Source: Clostridia bacterium (lineage in GTDB: Bacteria > Bacillota > Clostridia > Oscillospirales > Acutalibacteraceae). From it: a stretch of DNA of 59,219 nt. The notes beneath the pieces are model-generated. The model was not told the origin of the DNA, did not search any database, and saw only the letters and a list, made by a program, of their open reading frames with translations. The DNA is taken from NCBI GenBank assembly GCA_017440755.1, contig JAFSGP010000024.1:1-59219 (forward strand), written 5' to 3'. A program made the position numbers and the translations under genes. Below, in pieces: positions 33,867-41,812 of this stretch (position 1 is its first letter; each line of letters begins with the position of its first letter).

Positions 33867-34286
33867 ATGACTACCACCGAGAAAGTGGCCTATATGAAGG
33901 GCCTTATGGAAGGCATGAAGATTGACGAGACCACCGACAACGGCAAGTTGTTCGCGCTCATCGCGGACATTTTGGACGACCTGTCCAACGACCTGGCCGA
34001 CGTAGAGGATTACGTTGCCGAGCTTACCGAGCAGGTGGACGCCGTGGACGAGGACCTCAACGCTCTGGAAGAGGATTTCTACGAGGAGTGGGACGAGGAC
34101 GAGGACTGCTGCGATTGCTGCGACTGTGGCGACGAGGAGTACTACGACGTGACCTGCCCCGCCTGTGGCGAGGACTTCGAGGTTGACGAGGATACCCTGC
34201 TGGACGGCGGCGTAGAGTGCCCCGCTTGCGGCGAGCATCTGGAGTTTGATTTCGACGAGGACGACGAGGCCGACGACGAGGAGTAA
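33867..34286 (+). CDS. CD1247-type N-terminal domain protein with zinc ribbon
   Basis: A very acidic 139-residue protein. The N-terminus (KVAYMKGLMEGMKID, then GKLFALIADILDDL) matches the CD1247 N-terminal domain of clostridial proteins. A Glu/Asp-rich middle follows, containing the cysteine cluster CCDCCDC, then a CPACGEDF...CPACGEHL zinc ribbon. The function is unknown. It shares the efp transcript by position and ends at a strong terminator. Confidence 0.8.
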   Translation: MTTTEKVAYMKGLMEGMKIDETTDNGKLFALIADILDDLSNDLADVEDYVAELTEQVDAVDEDLNALEEDFYEEWDEDEDCCDCCDCGDEEYYDVTCPACGEDFEVDEDTLLDGGVECPACGEHLEFDFDEDDEADDEE

Positions 34287-34306
34287 TTCCTTTCATACAA
34301 AAAATG

Positions 34307-34341
34307 ACACCCGACAGACACCGTCTGTCGGGTGTTTTTTG
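34307..34341 (+). terminator. Intrinsic terminator of the efp operon
   Basis: A perfect 12-bp stem (34307-34318 with 34324-34335), a 5-nt loop and a T-run. Confidence 0.9.
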
Positions 34342-34456
34342 TTTCCATAGCAAGGGAGAAAAAGGGTGGTTTTCTTGCAAACCCTCATACCAAAGCTCCA
34401 CAACCATGTGCTCAACATATGCTCGATAAAAAATTAACAAACTTGCAAAAAAACAC

Positions 34457-34484
34457 TTGATTTTTCTGCCGCGTGTGGTATAAT
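34457..34484 (+). promoter_or_regulatory. Sigma-A promoter of the Crp/Fnr-ABC transporter operon
   Basis: TTGATT (34457-34462) and TATAAT (34479-34484) are 16 bp apart. Confidence 0.7.
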
Positions 34485-34496
34485 ATGCCTGAGGAG

Positions 34497-34512
34497 TGTC
34501 CCATATGGGACA
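34497..34512. promoter_or_regulatory. Perfect 16-bp palindrome, candidate operator
   Basis: TGTCCCATATGGGACA is a perfect inverted repeat located between the -10 box and the ribosome binding site of the Crp/Fnr-type gene. This dimer-sized palindrome just after the transcription start suggests an autoregulatory or roadblock operator. The bound protein is unknown. Confidence 0.55.
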
Positions 34513-34530
34513 AATAGGAGGTGAGTGCGA

Positions 34531-35154
34531 TTGGATATACGTGCCTTGTTCCTTTTCTGTGGCCTGACGGAGTCGGAGATAGACCGGTGCCTTTCCTTGG
34601 CTGCATGCGAAGAGCACAGCTATCAAAAAGGGGAAACGGTGTATGACGCCTCTTTGGTGCGTCGTGCCTTGGCAATGGTGCTGGAGGGCTCTCTGCGGGT
34701 TTACCATGGTCGCGTGGTGATGAAGGACCTGTTTGCAGGCGATGTGTTCGGTGCTGCGGCGCTGTATGGCTCAGACGAGCCTTATCCGTCCTCAGTGGTA
34801 GCGGAAAGCGCCTGCCGCGTGGTGTTTATCCCGCAGGAGACGGTATCTGCATGGATGTCTGCCGTGCCACGGGTGGGGGAGAATTACGTACGTTTTCTGT
34901 CCGACCGCATTCGTTTTCTCAACCGTCGCTTGTCCACCCTTACCGCGGGACAAACGGACGGCAAGCTGTGGCGGTATCTGCTGGCGCACCGCAATCGGGA
35001 TGGCGTGGTGTCTTTGCCCGATGGTATGACGGGGCTGGCGGAATGCCTGAATATGGGACGTTCCAGCCTGTATCGCAGTTTGGATTCTCTGGTGGCCGCC
35101 GGCTATATTCGGCGGTGCGGTAAACAAATCGTTGTATTAAAACAGGAGGAGTAA
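34531..35154 (+). CDS. Crp/Fnr family transcriptional regulator
   Basis: A 207-residue regulator with a cyclic-nucleotide-binding-like beta barrel (about 5-110), a long dimerisation helix (about 115-137) and a C-terminal winged helix (MTGLAECLNMGRSSLYRSLD, 166-185). Cysteines at 10, 20, 26 and 95 could sense redox or bind a cofactor; Cys95 in SACRVVFIP lies where the central FNR cysteine occurs. I chose TTG 34531 because it is 7 nt after AGGAGGTG; the in-frame GTG 34525 is only 1 nt away. The ABC importer genes follow after 3 bp, so it probably controls them. Confidence 0.85.
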   Translation: MDIRALFLFCGLTESEIDRCLSLAACEEHSYQKGETVYDASLVRRALAMVLEGSLRVYHGRVVMKDLFAGDVFGAAALYGSDEPYPSSVVAESACRVVFIPQETVSAWMSAVPRVGENYVRFLSDRIRFLNRRLSTLTAGQTDGKLWRYLLAHRNRDGVVSLPDGMTGLAECLNMGRSSLYRSLDSLVAAGYIRRCGKQIVVLKQEE

Positions 35155-35157
35155 GTT

Positions 35158-36162
35158 ATGAAAAAGTTTGTATCTTTGGTGTTGGCGGTATTGCTGACCA
35201 TGGCGCTGTTTGCCGGCTGTGCACAGCAGCCTGCGGAGGAGAGCTCCGCTCCCGCTCCGTATGAGGCGGTTGACGTACGGATTACCGCAATTGCGGGTCC
35301 TACCGGTGTTGGTTTGGTGGATTTGATGAGAAAGCAGCAGGAAGGCGCGGCGGCGAACAACTACGTTTTCAACGTGGTGAACGACCCCCAGCAGGCAGTG
35401 GCGGCTATTTCTTCGAATTCTGCGGATATCGTGGCGGTCCCCACCAATCTGGCATCTACTTTGTATAAAAAGAGCGGCGGCAAAGTGCAGGTTTTGGCCG
35501 TAAACACGCTGGGTGTGCTGCATATTTTGGAGAATGGCGAGACGGTAAAATCTGTACAGGACCTGAAAGGTAAGACTGTTTATACCTCCGGTCAGGGCGC
35601 CAACCCCGAGTATGTTCTGAAATACGTGCTGGAGAAGAACGGCATCGACCCTGAGAAGGACGTAACCATCAAGTTTGTGCCGGATAACGACACGCTGGCT
35701 ACGCTGGTGGCCAACGGTACTGCTAAGGTGGCTATGGTTCCCGAACCGAAGGCAACCGCCTGCCTGATGCAGAATAAGGGTGTACGTCGCGCGCTGAACA
35801 TGACCGATGAATGGGATAAGGTCGCGAAGGACGGCAGCGCGCTGATGATGGGCTGCGTGGTGGCTCGCTCCGCTTTCGTGCAGGAGCACCCCGAGGCGGT
35901 GAAAAAGTTCCTGGAGGAGTATAAGGCCTCCATCACCGCGTTGCAAAGCGATGTGGATATGGCGGCGAATCTGTGCGAGCGTTTCAAAATCATTCCCAAA
36001 GCACCGATTGCCAAAATGGCTCTTCCCAACAGCGCTCTGACCTATGTGGACGGAAACGAGATGAAGACCAAATTGAGTGCTTATCTGACCGTATTGCACA
36101 CCTACAACCCTGACGCAATCGGCGGTCAGCTGCCGGCGGACGAATTCTACTATGAGGGCTAA
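35158..36162 (+). CDS. ABC transporter substrate-binding lipoprotein (NitT/TauT/SsuA-like)
   Basis: A 334-residue secreted lipoprotein. A lipobox (LFAGC, Cys at about 21) follows a hydrophobic signal. The mature part resembles nitrate/sulfonate/thiamine-precursor binding proteins: NSADIVAVPTNLAS, VQDLKGKTVYTSGQG, ANGTAKVAMVPEPKA and a C-terminal helical region. The ligand cannot be told; small anions, taurine or pyrimidine precursors are possible. It overlaps the permease gene by 11 bp. Confidence 0.87.
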   Translation: MKKFVSLVLAVLLTMALFAGCAQQPAEESSAPAPYEAVDVRITAIAGPTGVGLVDLMRKQQEGAAANNYVFNVVNDPQQAVAAISSNSADIVAVPTNLASTLYKKSGGKVQVLAVNTLGVLHILENGETVKSVQDLKGKTVYTSGQGANPEYVLKYVLEKNGIDPEKDVTIKFVPDNDTLATLVANGTAKVAMVPEPKATACLMQNKGVRRALNMTDEWDKVAKDGSALMMGCVVARSAFVQEHPEAVKKFLEEYKASITALQSDVDMAANLCERFKIIPKAPIAKMALPNSALTYVDGNEMKTKLSAYLTVLHTYNPDAIGGQLPADEFYYEG

Positions 36163-36907
36163 GCTTCGCCGCCCCGTAGTGGGGATTGGAGTAGCGGCAT
36201 TTTGGCTCTGCCTGTGGCTGCTGTGTAGCCTGTGGGTGGGACAGGAGCTGCTGCTGCCTACCCCCATTTTAGTGGCACAAACCCTGTGGCGGCTGATGGG
36301 CACAACGGCGTTTTGGGTGTCCGTAGGGTTATCCTTGCTCCGCGTTTTGGGCGGCTTTGCCGCCGCGGTGGTGGCGGGTATCCTGCTGGCGATGCTGACC
36401 ACCCGTTTTCGCACGGTACACGCGCTGCTATCTCCCGTTTTGCACGTCATACAGGCGGCACCGGTTGCCTCCTTTATCATTATGGCATACGTGTGGATTC
36501 AGGTGGGGATACTACCTGCTTTTATCGCCTTTTTGATGGTGGTACCTTTGGTGTGGAGTAACGTGCGACAAGGTATTCTCAACACCGACCCGAAGCTCTT
36601 GGAGATGGCGTCGGTATTTCGACTGGGTCGCCGCCGCACCATGCGATACGTGCGGTTTCCGTCGGTGCGCCCCTATCTGGAGGCGGCGCTGACTGCGGGG
36701 TTCGGCTTCGCGTGGAAGTCGGGCATTGCCGCTGAGGTTATTTGCCAGCCTGACTGGTCCATCGGGCAGAACATGTACGCCGCAAAGGCGTATCTGGAAA
36801 CCGCCGAGGTTATTGCGTGGACGGTAGTGGTCGTGCTGCTCAGTGTGTTGTTGGAACGGCTGCTGCTGCGTCTGTTCGGACGAAAGAAGCAGGAGGTGAG
36901 GGAATGA
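36152..36907 (+). CDS. ABC transporter permease (SsuC/TauC-like)
   Basis: A 251-residue permease with six predicted membrane segments of the BPD_transp_1 type. The cytoplasmic coupling (EAA) loop reads EMASVFRLGRRRTMRYVRFPS, recognised by the ATPase. It overlaps the binding-protein gene by 11 bp and the ATPase gene by 4 bp. Confidence 0.9.
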   Translation: MRAKLRRPVVGIGVAAFWLCLWLLCSLWVGQELLLPTPILVAQTLWRLMGTTAFWVSVGLSLLRVLGGFAAAVVAGILLAMLTTRFRTVHALLSPVLHVIQAAPVASFIIMAYVWIQVGILPAFIAFLMVVPLVWSNVRQGILNTDPKLLEMASVFRLGRRRTMRYVRFPSVRPYLEAALTAGFGFAWKSGIAAEVICQPDWSIGQNMYAAKAYLETAEVIAWTVVVVLLSVLLERLLLRLFGRKKQEVRE

Positions 36908-37509
36908 GCTTGCGTATGGAACACGTTTCCTTTGCCTATGGAGAGACTGCGGTGTGTCGCGACCTGAGTTGGCAGTTGCCGCAGGCGGGCGTTGTCTGTC
37001 TGTGGGGGCCGTCTGGCTGCGGAAAAACCACCCTCTTGCGCCTGCTGGCGGGTTTGGAAAAACCGAAGCAGGGGAGGATATTCCCCGCCGACCGCAAGGC
37101 GGCGGTGGTGTTTCAGGAGGACCGTTTGCTCCCGTGGTTGACGGCGTTGGAGAACGTGACTTTGCTCGGTGCAAAAGAGGAAACGGCATCACGTTTGCTG
37201 ACTGTCCTTGGTCTTACCGCCGAGGAGCAACAGGCGTTGCCCACTGCCCTCAGCGGCGGACAGCAGCGTCGAGTGGCGCTGGCGCGGGCTTTGGCGGCGG
37301 ACAGCGAGGTGCTTTTGCTGGACGAGCCGTTCAATGGTTTAGATGAAACTACTTGGCGTGAGGCGATACCGTTGGTGGCAGAATATGCCGCCACCCGTCC
37401 CGTGGTGCTGGTAACGCACGTACGGCAACAGGCGGAAGCGGTGGGAGCTGCTTTGATTTCGCTTACGTCGGTTCCGCTGACAGGCGAGTTGTGCGCGGAA
37501 AATTTGTGA
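36904..37509 (+). CDS. ABC transporter ATP-binding protein (SsuB/TauB-like)
   Basis: A 201-residue ATPase with Walker A GPSGCGKTT, Q-loop VVFQEDRLLPW, signature LSGGQQRR, Walker B VLLLDEP and the H-loop VTHV. It is shorter than most SsuB/TauB proteins (about 240-260), ending soon after the H-loop. The ATG overlaps the permease stop (ATGA), so the three genes form one importer. Confidence 0.92.
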   Translation: MSLRMEHVSFAYGETAVCRDLSWQLPQAGVVCLWGPSGCGKTTLLRLLAGLEKPKQGRIFPADRKAAVVFQEDRLLPWLTALENVTLLGAKEETASRLLTVLGLTAEEQQALPTALSGGQQRRVALARALAADSEVLLLDEPFNGLDETTWREAIPLVAEYAATRPVVLVTHVRQQAEAVGAALISLTSVPLTGELCAENL

Positions 37510-37527
37510 TAAAATGGCATTTACCAC

Positions 37528-37556
37528 TTGACAAACACATCGAAATAGGGTAAACT
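37528..37556 (+). promoter_or_regulatory. Promoter of tRNA-Ala
   Basis: TTGACA (37528-37533) and TAAACT (37551-37556) are 17 bp apart. Confidence 0.7.
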
Positions 37557-37566
37557 ATGTCCTGTT

Positions 37567-37591
37567 CCCGATGCGGTGACGCCGCATCGGG
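37567..37591 (+). other. Hairpin in the tRNA-Ala leader
   Basis: CCCGATGCGG (37567-37576) pairs perfectly with 37582-37591 around a 5-nt loop, 7 bp before the tRNA. There is no T-run, so it is unlikely to be a terminator. It may act in 5' processing or simply be a leader stem. Confidence 0.5.
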
Positions 37592-37598
37592 ACTGTTT

Positions 37599-37674
37599 GG
37601 GGGCGTAGCTCAGCTGGGAGAGCGTACGGTTCGCATCCGTAAGGTCGAGAGTTCGATCCTCTTCGTCTCCACCA
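37599..37674 (+). tRNA. tRNA-Ala (CGC anticodon)
   Basis: A complete cloverleaf with encoded CCA. The acceptor arm GGGGGCG pairs with CGTCTCC and includes the G3-U70 wobble pair that identifies alanine tRNAs. The D-arm contains GCTCAGCTGGGAGAGC. The anticodon arm TACGG-TTCGCAT-CCGTA has anticodon CGC, and the T-arm GAGAG-TTCGATC-CTCTT is intact. Confidence 0.93.
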
Positions 37675-37712
37675 AAAACAGCCACACCGCATTTGCGGTG
37701 TGGCTGTTTTTC
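37675..37712 (+). terminator. Intrinsic terminator of tRNA-Ala
   Basis: An inverted repeat of about 17 bp (AAAAACAGCCACACCGC and its complement) with a short loop and a T-run, directly after CCA. Confidence 0.85.
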
Positions 37713-37717
37713 TTTGC

Positions 37718-37820
37718 GGGGGGACTGAGGCTGGGAGAAGTCTCCTTATTTGCCATAGGCAAATAACAGGAAGGACGGCGAAGCCGTACTTCGGAGTTCA
37801 GATCCTCTTCGTCTCCACCA
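37718..37820 (+). pseudogene. Decayed second tRNA-Ala copy
   Basis: The last 20 nt (37801-37820) are identical to the 3' end of tRNA-Ala, including CCA. The start (GGGGG, then CTGGGAGAAG) faintly echoes its 5' half. The centre does not fold into D and anticodon arms. It is followed by its own hairpin terminator, related in sequence to the first. Confidence 0.6.
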
Positions 37821-37862
37821 AATAAGGGATACACCGCTTTTACGGTGTATCCCTTATTTTAT
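37820..37862 (+). terminator. Terminator after the decayed tRNA-Ala copy
   Basis: AAATAAGGGATACACCG pairs with its complement around a short loop, followed by a T-rich tail. The inner part (ACACCGC...) resembles the terminator of the intact tRNA, consistent with duplication of a tRNA-terminator unit. Confidence 0.7.
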
Positions 37863-37980
37863 GCTGTGGGGAAGAGGGTCGGCGAACGAACTTACCTATT
37901 CCCAATAGGGAATATAGGCACCGAAGGTGCAAAGGTCTGAGAGTTCGATCCTCTTTTCTCTCCTTTTCCAATCCTCCCCA
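37863..37980 (+). pseudogene. Third, more decayed tRNA-Ala-like remnant
   Basis: GAGAGTTCGATCCTCTT, the T-arm of tRNA-Ala, recurs at about 37939-37955, followed by an altered acceptor strand. Before it lies a small hairpin ATTCCC/GGGAAT. No cloverleaf can be formed. The stretch between the intact tRNA and the peptidase gene otherwise holds no gene. Confidence 0.5.
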
Positions 37981-38009
37981 TTGAAATTTTCTGCCCCGTG
38001 TGCTATACT
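37981..38009 (+). promoter_or_regulatory. Sigma-A promoter of pepD
   Basis: TTGAAA (37981-37986) and TATACT (38004-38009) are 17 bp apart, 30 bp before the start codon. Confidence 0.75.
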
Positions 38010-38039
38010 TATCCAGATAATATACACGGAGGCAGAGAT

Positions 38040-39452
38040 ATGAGTAAGTTACAGCATTTATCACCCGTGCGGGTGTTTACCCATTTTGAGACCCTGTGCG
38101 GCATTCCTCACGGGTCGGGCAATACGGCAGGCGTCAGCGCCTGGTGCGAGGCGTTCGCCAAGGAGCGCGGTTTGTGGTGCCATCGGGATTCTCTCGGCAG
38201 TGTCATCATCAAAAAGCCTGCTTCGGTTGGCTACGAAACCCACCCGCCCGTCATTCTGCAGGCGCACCTGGATATGGTGTGCGAAAAAGCGGAGGACTGT
38301 CCCATCGACTTTACCAAAGACGGTCTGGATTTGGCTATCGACGGGGAGTGGATCTTCGCTCGCGGCACCACCTTGGGTGCGGACGACGGCATCGGTGTAG
38401 CGATTGCGTTGGCGGTGCTGGAGGATACCACGCTGGCGCACCCGCCGTTGGAGGTGTTGCTGACGGTGGACGAGGAAACGGGTATGTACGGTGCTGAGGG
38501 GCTGGACGGCTCTTTGCTGAGCGGTCGCCGCCTCATTAATCTGGACACCGGTGAGGAGGGCGTGTTTACCGCCGGCTGTGCGGGTGGCGCCCGTGTGGAC
38601 ATTACCCTGCCTACCGAATATGAAGAGAACGCCTTACCCTGTTACGCCATCGCCGTAGACGGCTTGCAGGGCGGTCACTCCGGTGTGGAAATCCACCAAG
38701 GGCGCACCAATGCCTCCATCGTGCTGGGACAGTTCCTGGCTACTCTGCCGCAGGCGCACATTGTGCGTATCGATGGCGGTTGCAAGGGCAACGTTATCCC
38801 CTCAGAGGCGAATTGTGTCGTCGCCTGTGACACAGATATATCTGCGGCGGCAACCGCTTTTGCGGCGGCGCACCGCACCGAGGGCGATCCCAACCTGCGC
38901 TTTACGGTGACGCCTGCACAGCAGGCGGATCGCCGTATGACTGCCGCTACAACCAACCGTGTCACAGCGTTTCTGTCCACTGTTCCCAACGGTGTGATGG
39001 CGATGAGCAAGGATATGGCGGGGCTGGTGGAAACCTCTCTCAACTTAGGCGTGCTGTCCACCACCGCGGAGGGGGTGTACGCCCATATCTCGGTGCGCAG
39101 CAGCGTGGAGAGCGAAAAGATGGCGCTGCTCGCCCGTCTGGAAACGTTCGCCGCTCAGTTTGGTGCGGATTATGCGGCGGGTGCCCACTATCCCGGTTGG
39201 GCGTTTGACCCCAACTCCGCTTTGCGGCAGGTGCTGGTGGATACTTGGGTACAGCACAGCGATAAGCCGGTGCAGGTGGTAGCGGTGCACGCGGGCTTAG
39301 AGTGCGGTCTGTTCTGCGAGAAGCTGAGTGGTCTGGATGCGGTGTCGATGGGTCCCAATATGCAGGATATCCACACCCATCGGGAGCGACTGCATATCCC
39401 CTCCGTGGGGCGGGTATATACCTTCCTGTGTGACGCGCTCAGCCGTCTGTAA
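38040..39452 (+). CDS. pepD: Aminoacyl-histidine dipeptidase (M20 family)
   Basis: Zinc dipeptidase that splits Xaa-His dipeptides such as carnosine. The 470-residue protein has the M20 metal motifs: HLDMVCEK (His ligand), LGADDGIGVA (bridging Asp), DEETGMYG (catalytic Glu and ligand), a dimerisation lid (about 200-380), and a C-terminal His in VAVHAGLECG. The start is ATG 38040 behind GGAGGCAG. A second peptidase gene follows after 12 bp, so the two probably form a peptide-utilisation operon. Confidence 0.93.
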   Translation: MSKLQHLSPVRVFTHFETLCGIPHGSGNTAGVSAWCEAFAKERGLWCHRDSLGSVIIKKPASVGYETHPPVILQAHLDMVCEKAEDCPIDFTKDGLDLAIDGEWIFARGTTLGADDGIGVAIALAVLEDTTLAHPPLEVLLTVDEETGMYGAEGLDGSLLSGRRLINLDTGEEGVFTAGCAGGARVDITLPTEYEENALPCYAIAVDGLQGGHSGVEIHQGRTNASIVLGQFLATLPQAHIVRIDGGCKGNVIPSEANCVVACDTDISAAATAFAAAHRTEGDPNLRFTVTPAQQADRRMTAATTNRVTAFLSTVPNGVMAMSKDMAGLVETSLNLGVLSTTAEGVYAHISVRSSVESEKMALLARLETFAAQFGADYAAGAHYPGWAFDPNSALRQVLVDTWVQHSDKPVQVVAVHAGLECGLFCEKLSGLDAVSMGPNMQDIHTHRERLHIPSVGRVYTFLCDALSRL

Positions 39453-39464
39453 AGGAGAATGGCA

Positions 39465-40535
39465 ATGATAAAAGAACGAATTGAAAAAATCCAAGCGTCC
39501 TTGGCACAAAACGAGGCGTTTTTGGTAACCAGCGACACCAACCGCTTCTATTTCACCGGTTTTGCCTCTTCGGCGGGCACGGTCTTGATCACCAAGGATA
39601 AAGCGGTGTTTCTCATCGACTTCCGCTATTGCGAAAAAGCGAAAGCTACTGTTACCTCCTGCGAGGTGCGGCTGAGCCAGCGTCCCGACAGCGAGGTGCT
39701 GGACTTGTGCCGCACCCACGGGGTGAAAACCCTGTACGTGGAGACCGAGAGCACCTCGGTTAGCCGTTTTGCGGCGCTGGGTGTGGCGCTGGAGGGGGTA
39801 GAGGTGTCCCGTGACAGCCGTTTTGACGCCCTGACCGCCGCTCTGCGGGAGCAAAAGACGGAGCAGGAACTTTCCTTTATGCGCCACGCGCAGAAGATGA
39901 CCGACGAGACCTTCACCTATATCCTCAACCACATTAAAGAGGGGCGCTCTGAGCGGGATATTATGCTGGATATGGAGTTTTATATGCGCCGCTTGGGGGC
40001 GGAGGGCGTGTCCTTCGACTTCATCGTGGTGTCGGGCAAGAATTCCTCTCTCCCGCACGGTGTCCCCACCGAAAAGGCGGTGGAGCGCGGCGATTTCGTC
40101 ACCATGGACTTCGGTGCCGTGTGGCAGGGCTACCGCTCGGATATGACCCGCACCGTGGCGGTGGGGGAGGTGTCCGAAGAGCAGCGCCGTGTGTACGATA
40201 CCGTCCTGCGTGCCCAGCTGGAGGCGGAAAAGGCGGTCAAGGCGGGCGTTATCTGCCGTGACGTGGATAAGGTGGCGCGGGATATCATCTATGCTGCAGG
40301 CTACGAGGGCTGCTTCGGTCACGGACTGGGGCACAGCATCGGCATTGAGTGCCACGAGAGCCCCGCATTCAGTCCTCGCTGTGAGACGGTGCTGAAAGCA
40401 GGCACGGTGATGACGGTGGAGCCGGGTATTTATCTGGAGAATCAATTCGGCGTCCGCATTGAGGATATGGTGTACGTCACCGAGACGGGGAGCATCAACC
40501 TCACCGCCAGCCCGAAGGAACTAATTATACTGTAA
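39465..40535 (+). CDS. Xaa-Pro aminopeptidase family protein (M24)
   Basis: A 356-residue creatinase-fold metallopeptidase that removes N-terminal residues next to proline. The five metal ligands are visible: two Asp in MDFGAVWQGYRSDMTR, His in FGHGLGHSIG, Glu in VEPGIY and Glu in RIEDMVYV. The N-terminal creatinase-like domain spans about 1-130. ATG 39465 is 8 nt from GGAG and is preferred to ATG 39459, which is 2 nt from it. Cotranscribed with pepD. Confidence 0.92.
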   Translation: MIKERIEKIQASLAQNEAFLVTSDTNRFYFTGFASSAGTVLITKDKAVFLIDFRYCEKAKATVTSCEVRLSQRPDSEVLDLCRTHGVKTLYVETESTSVSRFAALGVALEGVEVSRDSRFDALTAALREQKTEQELSFMRHAQKMTDETFTYILNHIKEGRSERDIMLDMEFYMRRLGAEGVSFDFIVVSGKNSSLPHGVPTEKAVERGDFVTMDFGAVWQGYRSDMTRTVAVGEVSEEQRRVYDTVLRAQLEAEKAVKAGVICRDVDKVARDIIYAAGYEGCFGHGLGHSIGIECHESPAFSPRCETVLKAGTVMTVEPGIYLENQFGVRIEDMVYVTETGSINLTASPKELIIL

Positions 40536-40539
40536 AGAA

Positions 40540-40576
40540 AAACTCCCGCAGGAGCCTTGCTCCTGCGGGAGTTTGT
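40540..40576. terminator. Bidirectional terminator between the peptidase and oxidoreductase genes
   Basis: A 15-bp stem (40540-40554 with 40560-40574), with A residues on the left and T residues on the right, serves both convergent genes. Confidence 0.85.
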
Positions 40577-40583
40577 GCGTATC

Positions 40584-41630
40584 TTACAGCTTCTCTACCG
40601 TGCCGTTTTCGGCGGAGCGGTAGGCGGCCTCCATCACACGCTGTACCTGTACAGCCTGCTGGGCGGGCACCTCCACGGGAGTGCCGTTGAGAATGGAATC
40701 GGAGAAGGACGCCACCTCGCGGGTGTACATGTTGCCAAACTCCACCTCGATAGCGGAACCGGTAGCTACGTTTGTGTCTTGCTGAGCGTTGTAGCCGCCC
40801 TGCTCACCTAAGAACATAGCGTCCAGCTCACCGCCGTCGATCTGACCGATGACGTTATCGCCCAACAGACGACCCTGATCACCGAACAGCTCCACGCGCC
40901 ACTTGGCGGCCTCGTCGGGAATGTTGAAGTTGGTCTGCACCACGCACTGACAGCCGTTCTCCAAGCGCAGCATCACGGTGGAGGAATCCTCTACCTCATA
41001 CTTAAAGGTCTGGGTGTCGTGGAACGCGGCAACCTCCTTAACCTCGCTACCCATAATATACTGCAGCAGGTCAATGCAGTGCACGCCCATATCCATCAAG
41101 CAACCGCCACCGCCGTCCTTCTTATTCTGGCGCCAGTTGCCGGGCATATCCGGATACCAGCAGGTGAACTGGGAATAGGCGGACACGGGCTTGCCGATCT
41201 TACCCTCGGCGACAGCCTGCTTCATAGCCTGTACATAGGCGCCGTAGCGCATCATCAGACCGGCGGCCATCTTCACGCCCTTTGCAGCGCAGTAGTCTAC
41301 CACTTTCTGCCCTTCTTCGGCGGTGATAGCCAGAGGCTTCTCAATCAGTATATGCTTGCCCGCGTCGGCGGCAGCCATGGCCTGACGGGCATGGTGCACC
41401 ACGGGGGAGGCGATGTACACCGCATCGATATTGGGGTCCGCCAACAGGTCGGCCTCGTTGGTGTAGGCCTTGGCGCAGTTCCATTTCGCACGGCATTTCT
41501 CAGCCAGCTCCTCGTTGATCTCCATCACGGCGACCAGCTCCGCGTTATCGCACAGCAGCATGCCGGGAATGGTACGGCGCTCCGCGATGCCGCCGGCACC
41601 AATGACGCCCCAACGAACTTTTTTACTCAT
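40584..41630 (-). CDS. Gfo/Idh/MocA family NAD(P)-dependent oxidoreductase
   Basis: A 348-residue sugar or inositol dehydrogenase-like protein. The Rossmann motif GAGGIA is at 11-16, EKPL (about 96-99) holds the catalytic-loop lysine, and the second domain carries GGCLMDMGVHCIDLL with the family's DxGxH motif. The substrate is unknown. It diverges from a UPF0303 gene with facing promoters. AGGAGG lies before its ATG on the minus strand. Confidence 0.92.
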   Translation of the reverse strand: MSKKVRWGVIGAGGIAERRTIPGMLLCDNAELVAVMEINEELAEKCRAKWNCAKAYTNEADLLADPNIDAVYIASPVVHHARQAMAAADAGKHILIEKPLAITAEEGQKVVDYCAAKGVKMAAGLMMRYGAYVQAMKQAVAEGKIGKPVSAYSQFTCWYPDMPGNWRQNKKDGGGGCLMDMGVHCIDLLQYIMGSEVKEVAAFHDTQTFKYEVEDSSTVMLRLENGCQCVVQTNFNIPDEAAKWRVELFGDQGRLLGDNVIGQIDGGELDAMFLGEQGGYNAQQDTNVATGSAIEVEFGNMYTREVASFSDSILNGTPVEVPAQQAVQVQRVMEAAYRSAENGTVEKL

Positions 41631-41669
41631 GGGAAAGTCCTCCTTAGTAGTGTTTTTGTCCTCATCTTA

Positions 41670-41698
41670 ATTTTACAATGCTTAAAGAAAAAGGTCAA
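41670..41698 (-). promoter_or_regulatory. Promoter of the Gfo/Idh/MocA gene
   Basis: On the minus strand, TTGACC (41698-41693) and TAAAAT (41675-41670) are 17 bp apart. Confidence 0.65.
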
Positions 41699-41750
41699 TG
41701 CTATATATAGGTGATTTTCTTACAAAATCAGCCGATTAAAATTAGTGAAA

Positions 41751-41780
41751 TTGACAGGATTTATAAATGTGTGTTATGAT
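41751..41780 (+). promoter_or_regulatory. Promoter of the UPF0303 gene
   Basis: TTGACA (41751-41756) and TATGAT (41775-41780) are 18 bp apart, 32 bp before the start codon. Confidence 0.7.
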
Positions 41781-41812
41781 AGTGGCAGAGAATAGCAATG
41801 TGAGGGATAGAG

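Noticed and set aside
34525..34527. GTG 34525 as the Crp/Fnr gene start
   Set aside because: It is 1 nt from the ribosome binding site; TTG 34531 has a normal 7-nt spacing.
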